Below, in pieces: positions 62,989-64,000 of a stretch of 64,000 bases of DNA. The stretch comes from Streptomyces sp. Mut1 (lineage in GTDB: Bacteria; Actinomycetota; Actinomycetes; Streptomycetales; Streptomycetaceae): contig NZ_CP120998.1 of the NCBI RefSeq assembly GCF_030719295.1, forward strand, positions 186,001-250,000, given 5' to 3'. The notes beneath the pieces were generated by a model. That model ran no database searches and was not told where the DNA came from. It saw nothing but the letters and a program-made list of their open reading frames with translations. Both the position numbers and the translations under genes were made by a program. The number at the start of each line of letters is the position of its first letter. The first letter of the stretch is position 1.

Positions 62989-63828
62989 ATGGCTGCCAGC
63001 CAGTTTAGTGGTGCCTCCGCACCCGACCACCCGATGGCCAACCCCGGTTACGGCAAGCGCTCCGCGCCGGACCAGCGCCCCCGCACCGGCGCCGACTTCA
63101 CCCACCTCGTCCCCCGCGACGCCGCCATCGCCTCGTACATCGACTCACTGCGCGACGGCGCCGACATCTCCGTGAAGACCCTCGCCAAAGCCCTCCCGTA
63201 CGGACAGTGCGCGATCCGCACCACCCTCAACCGCCTCCAGGAAGAGGGCCACCTGCGCCGGGGCAGCGAATGCGTCGCCAGCGGCGAGAACCTGATCTGG
63301 GTGACCCGGACATTCTTCTCCCGCACCGCCCGCGACGACACCTGGTGGGCCGCCTTCAGCCGAGGCGACGTACCAACAGAAACCCAACGCACCACCCGCT
63401 CCCGCGCGTTCATCCTGCTCGCCGCACTCGGCCGCACCACCCCCGCCCTCTCACTCTCCCACCGCGACTGCGTAACCCTGGAACCGCAAATGACGGAATG
63501 GCTGACCCGAGGCGCCACCGAAGCCGAGATCACACACGCCCTCACCTCAGGCCTCCCCGACCGCATCCACCACCCGGCCGCCCTCATCGCCACACGCCTC
63601 CAGACCAAACTGCCCCCAGCCCGCGAACCCCACACCGTCCTGCGCTCCCTCGAATGCAGCGAATGCCGAGCCCCCGGCACCCCCGAAGCCCTACCCGGCG
63701 GCAAATGCCGCACCTGCCGAGGCACCCCCACCCACCAGGAACCCACCCTCCCCGCCCAAAAAGTCCGCGCCCAGGCCCGAGCCGTACGAGCGGGCCTGAT
63801 CCCCAAATCAGACCGCCCCAAGCGCTGA
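62989..63828 (+). CDS. Winged-helix DNA-binding protein with C-terminal zinc ribbon
   Basis: A 279-residue protein. Residues about 35-105 form a winged helix (DAAIASYIDSLRDGADISVK, then CAIRTTLNRLQEEGHLRRGS). A helical middle follows, and near residue 215 two Cys pairs (CSECRAPG and CRTCRG) make a zinc ribbon. The tail is basic (KVRAQARAVRAG). The ATG at 62989 is chosen over an upstream in-frame ATG at 62929 because GGAG precedes it. Proteins of this layout are common in Streptomyces, often as accessory regulators. Codon use late in the gene favours A/C-rich codons compared with the PKS region. Confidence 0.85.
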   Translation: MAASQFSGASAPDHPMANPGYGKRSAPDQRPRTGADFTHLVPRDAAIASYIDSLRDGADISVKTLAKALPYGQCAIRTTLNRLQEEGHLRRGSECVASGENLIWVTRTFFSRTARDDTWWAAFSRGDVPTETQRTTRSRAFILLAALGRTTPALSLSHRDCVTLEPQMTEWLTRGATEAEITHALTSGLPDRIHHPAALIATRLQTKLPPAREPHTVLRSLECSECRAPGTPEALPGGKCRTCRGTPTHQEPTLPAQKVRAQARAVRAGLIPKSDRPKR

Positions 63829-63855
63829 CGGCCCCGGGTTCAGCCACTGTGCCGC

Positions 63856-63908
63856 CTAAGCGACATAACCAATCACGCTTAGTGACGAACCTGTCAACTA
63901 TGATAGTT
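63856..63908 (+). promoter_or_regulatory. Two inverted repeats before the Phd-type antitoxin
   Basis: CTAAGCG at 63856-63862 is complementary to CGCTTAG at 63876-63882, and AACTA-TGA-TAGTT forms a compact palindrome at 63896-63908. TATACG at 63911-63916 may be the -10 box. The second palindrome sits where a Phd/YefM protein would autorepress its operon. The first could instead be a weak terminator for the gene to the left. Confidence 0.5.
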
Positions 63909-63925
63909 GTTATACGCTTGAACGC

Positions 63926-64000
63926 ATGGAGACGAAGACGTACACAACCATCGACCTGCGCAAAGGGATGGGCGAGATCCTGGACCGAACCCGGATCGCC
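63926..64000 (+). CDS. Phd/YefM-type antitoxin, N-terminus only
   Basis: The first 25 residues are METKTYTTIDLRKGMGEILD and then RTRIA, cut by the window edge. The pattern Thr-Ile-Asp-Leu-Arg-Lys-x-Met-Gly-Glu-Ile-Leu-Asp fits the start of Phd/YefM antitoxins, which bind DNA with this end and usually precede a Doc or RelE/YoeB-like toxin. The toxin would lie outside the window. No clear Shine-Dalgarno is present, so leaderless translation is possible. Confidence 0.65.
   Translation, partial: METKTYTTIDLRKGMGEILDRTRIA

Overview
The window is about 72% GC-rich-looking actinomycete DNA, most likely Streptomyces: codon third positions are strongly G/C, starts are often GTG, neighbouring genes overlap by ATGA/GTGA, one gene carries a TTA (bldA-type) codon, and the left half is a giant cis-AT modular type I polyketide synthase (PKS). 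I could run no searches, so family names rest on motifs and order read from the sequence.

Positions 1-40066 (all minus strand) hold the assembly-line side of a glycosylated polyketide cluster. Reading in the direction of transcription: an NDP-hexose 2,3-dehydratase, a small DUF5988-like protein, then three PKS genes with two, three and at least four modules. The last runs off the left edge. Docking domains at the protein ends indicate the order B (28304-38248) -> A (14425-28302) -> C (1-14368). B itself carries a receiving docking domain, so the loading protein and earlier modules are encoded outside this window. Predicted extensions from AT and reductive motifs: malonate/alkene, methylmalonate/OH, methylmalonate/OH, malonate/OH, methylmalonate/OH, malonate/OH, malonate/OH, malonate with a DH but no KR, then a module cut by the window edge. 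This is a polyol macrolide-type chain.

Positions 40439-51041 (plus strand) form one tightly coupled operon: a DrrAB-type ABC exporter preceded by a 13-residue leader ORF, a DesI-like sugar 4-aminotransferase, a 3,4-ketoisomerase (FdtA/Tyl1a type), a 3-aminotransferase (FdtB/TylB type), three macrolide-type glycosyltransferases, a glucose-1-phosphate thymidylyltransferase and a P450. Together these genes would supply and attach deoxy-aminosugars, oxidise the aglycone and export the product. The 4,6-dehydratase, sugar ketoreductases, N-methyltransferases, a pathway regulator and a thioesterase are not in the window. A YCII-domain protein at 51055-51603 closes the region.

Positions 51600-64000 look like accessory chromosome-arm DNA, with short, mixed-strand genes and several broken ones: an AAA ATPase behind a perfect 20-bp palindrome; an XRE-cupin regulator and a B3/4-domain protein with a transporter remnant between them; a RHH/PIN toxin-antitoxin pair; a CofE-like F420 ligase; a frameshifted gene next to a decayed partial copy of the PIN toxin; a HAD hydrolase; an XRE regulator; a run of small conserved-looking genes; a methyltransferase; a NUDIX hydrolase with a structured leader containing an ideal G-quadruplex motif; a winged-helix/zinc-ribbon protein; and the start of a Phd/YefM antitoxin at the right edge.
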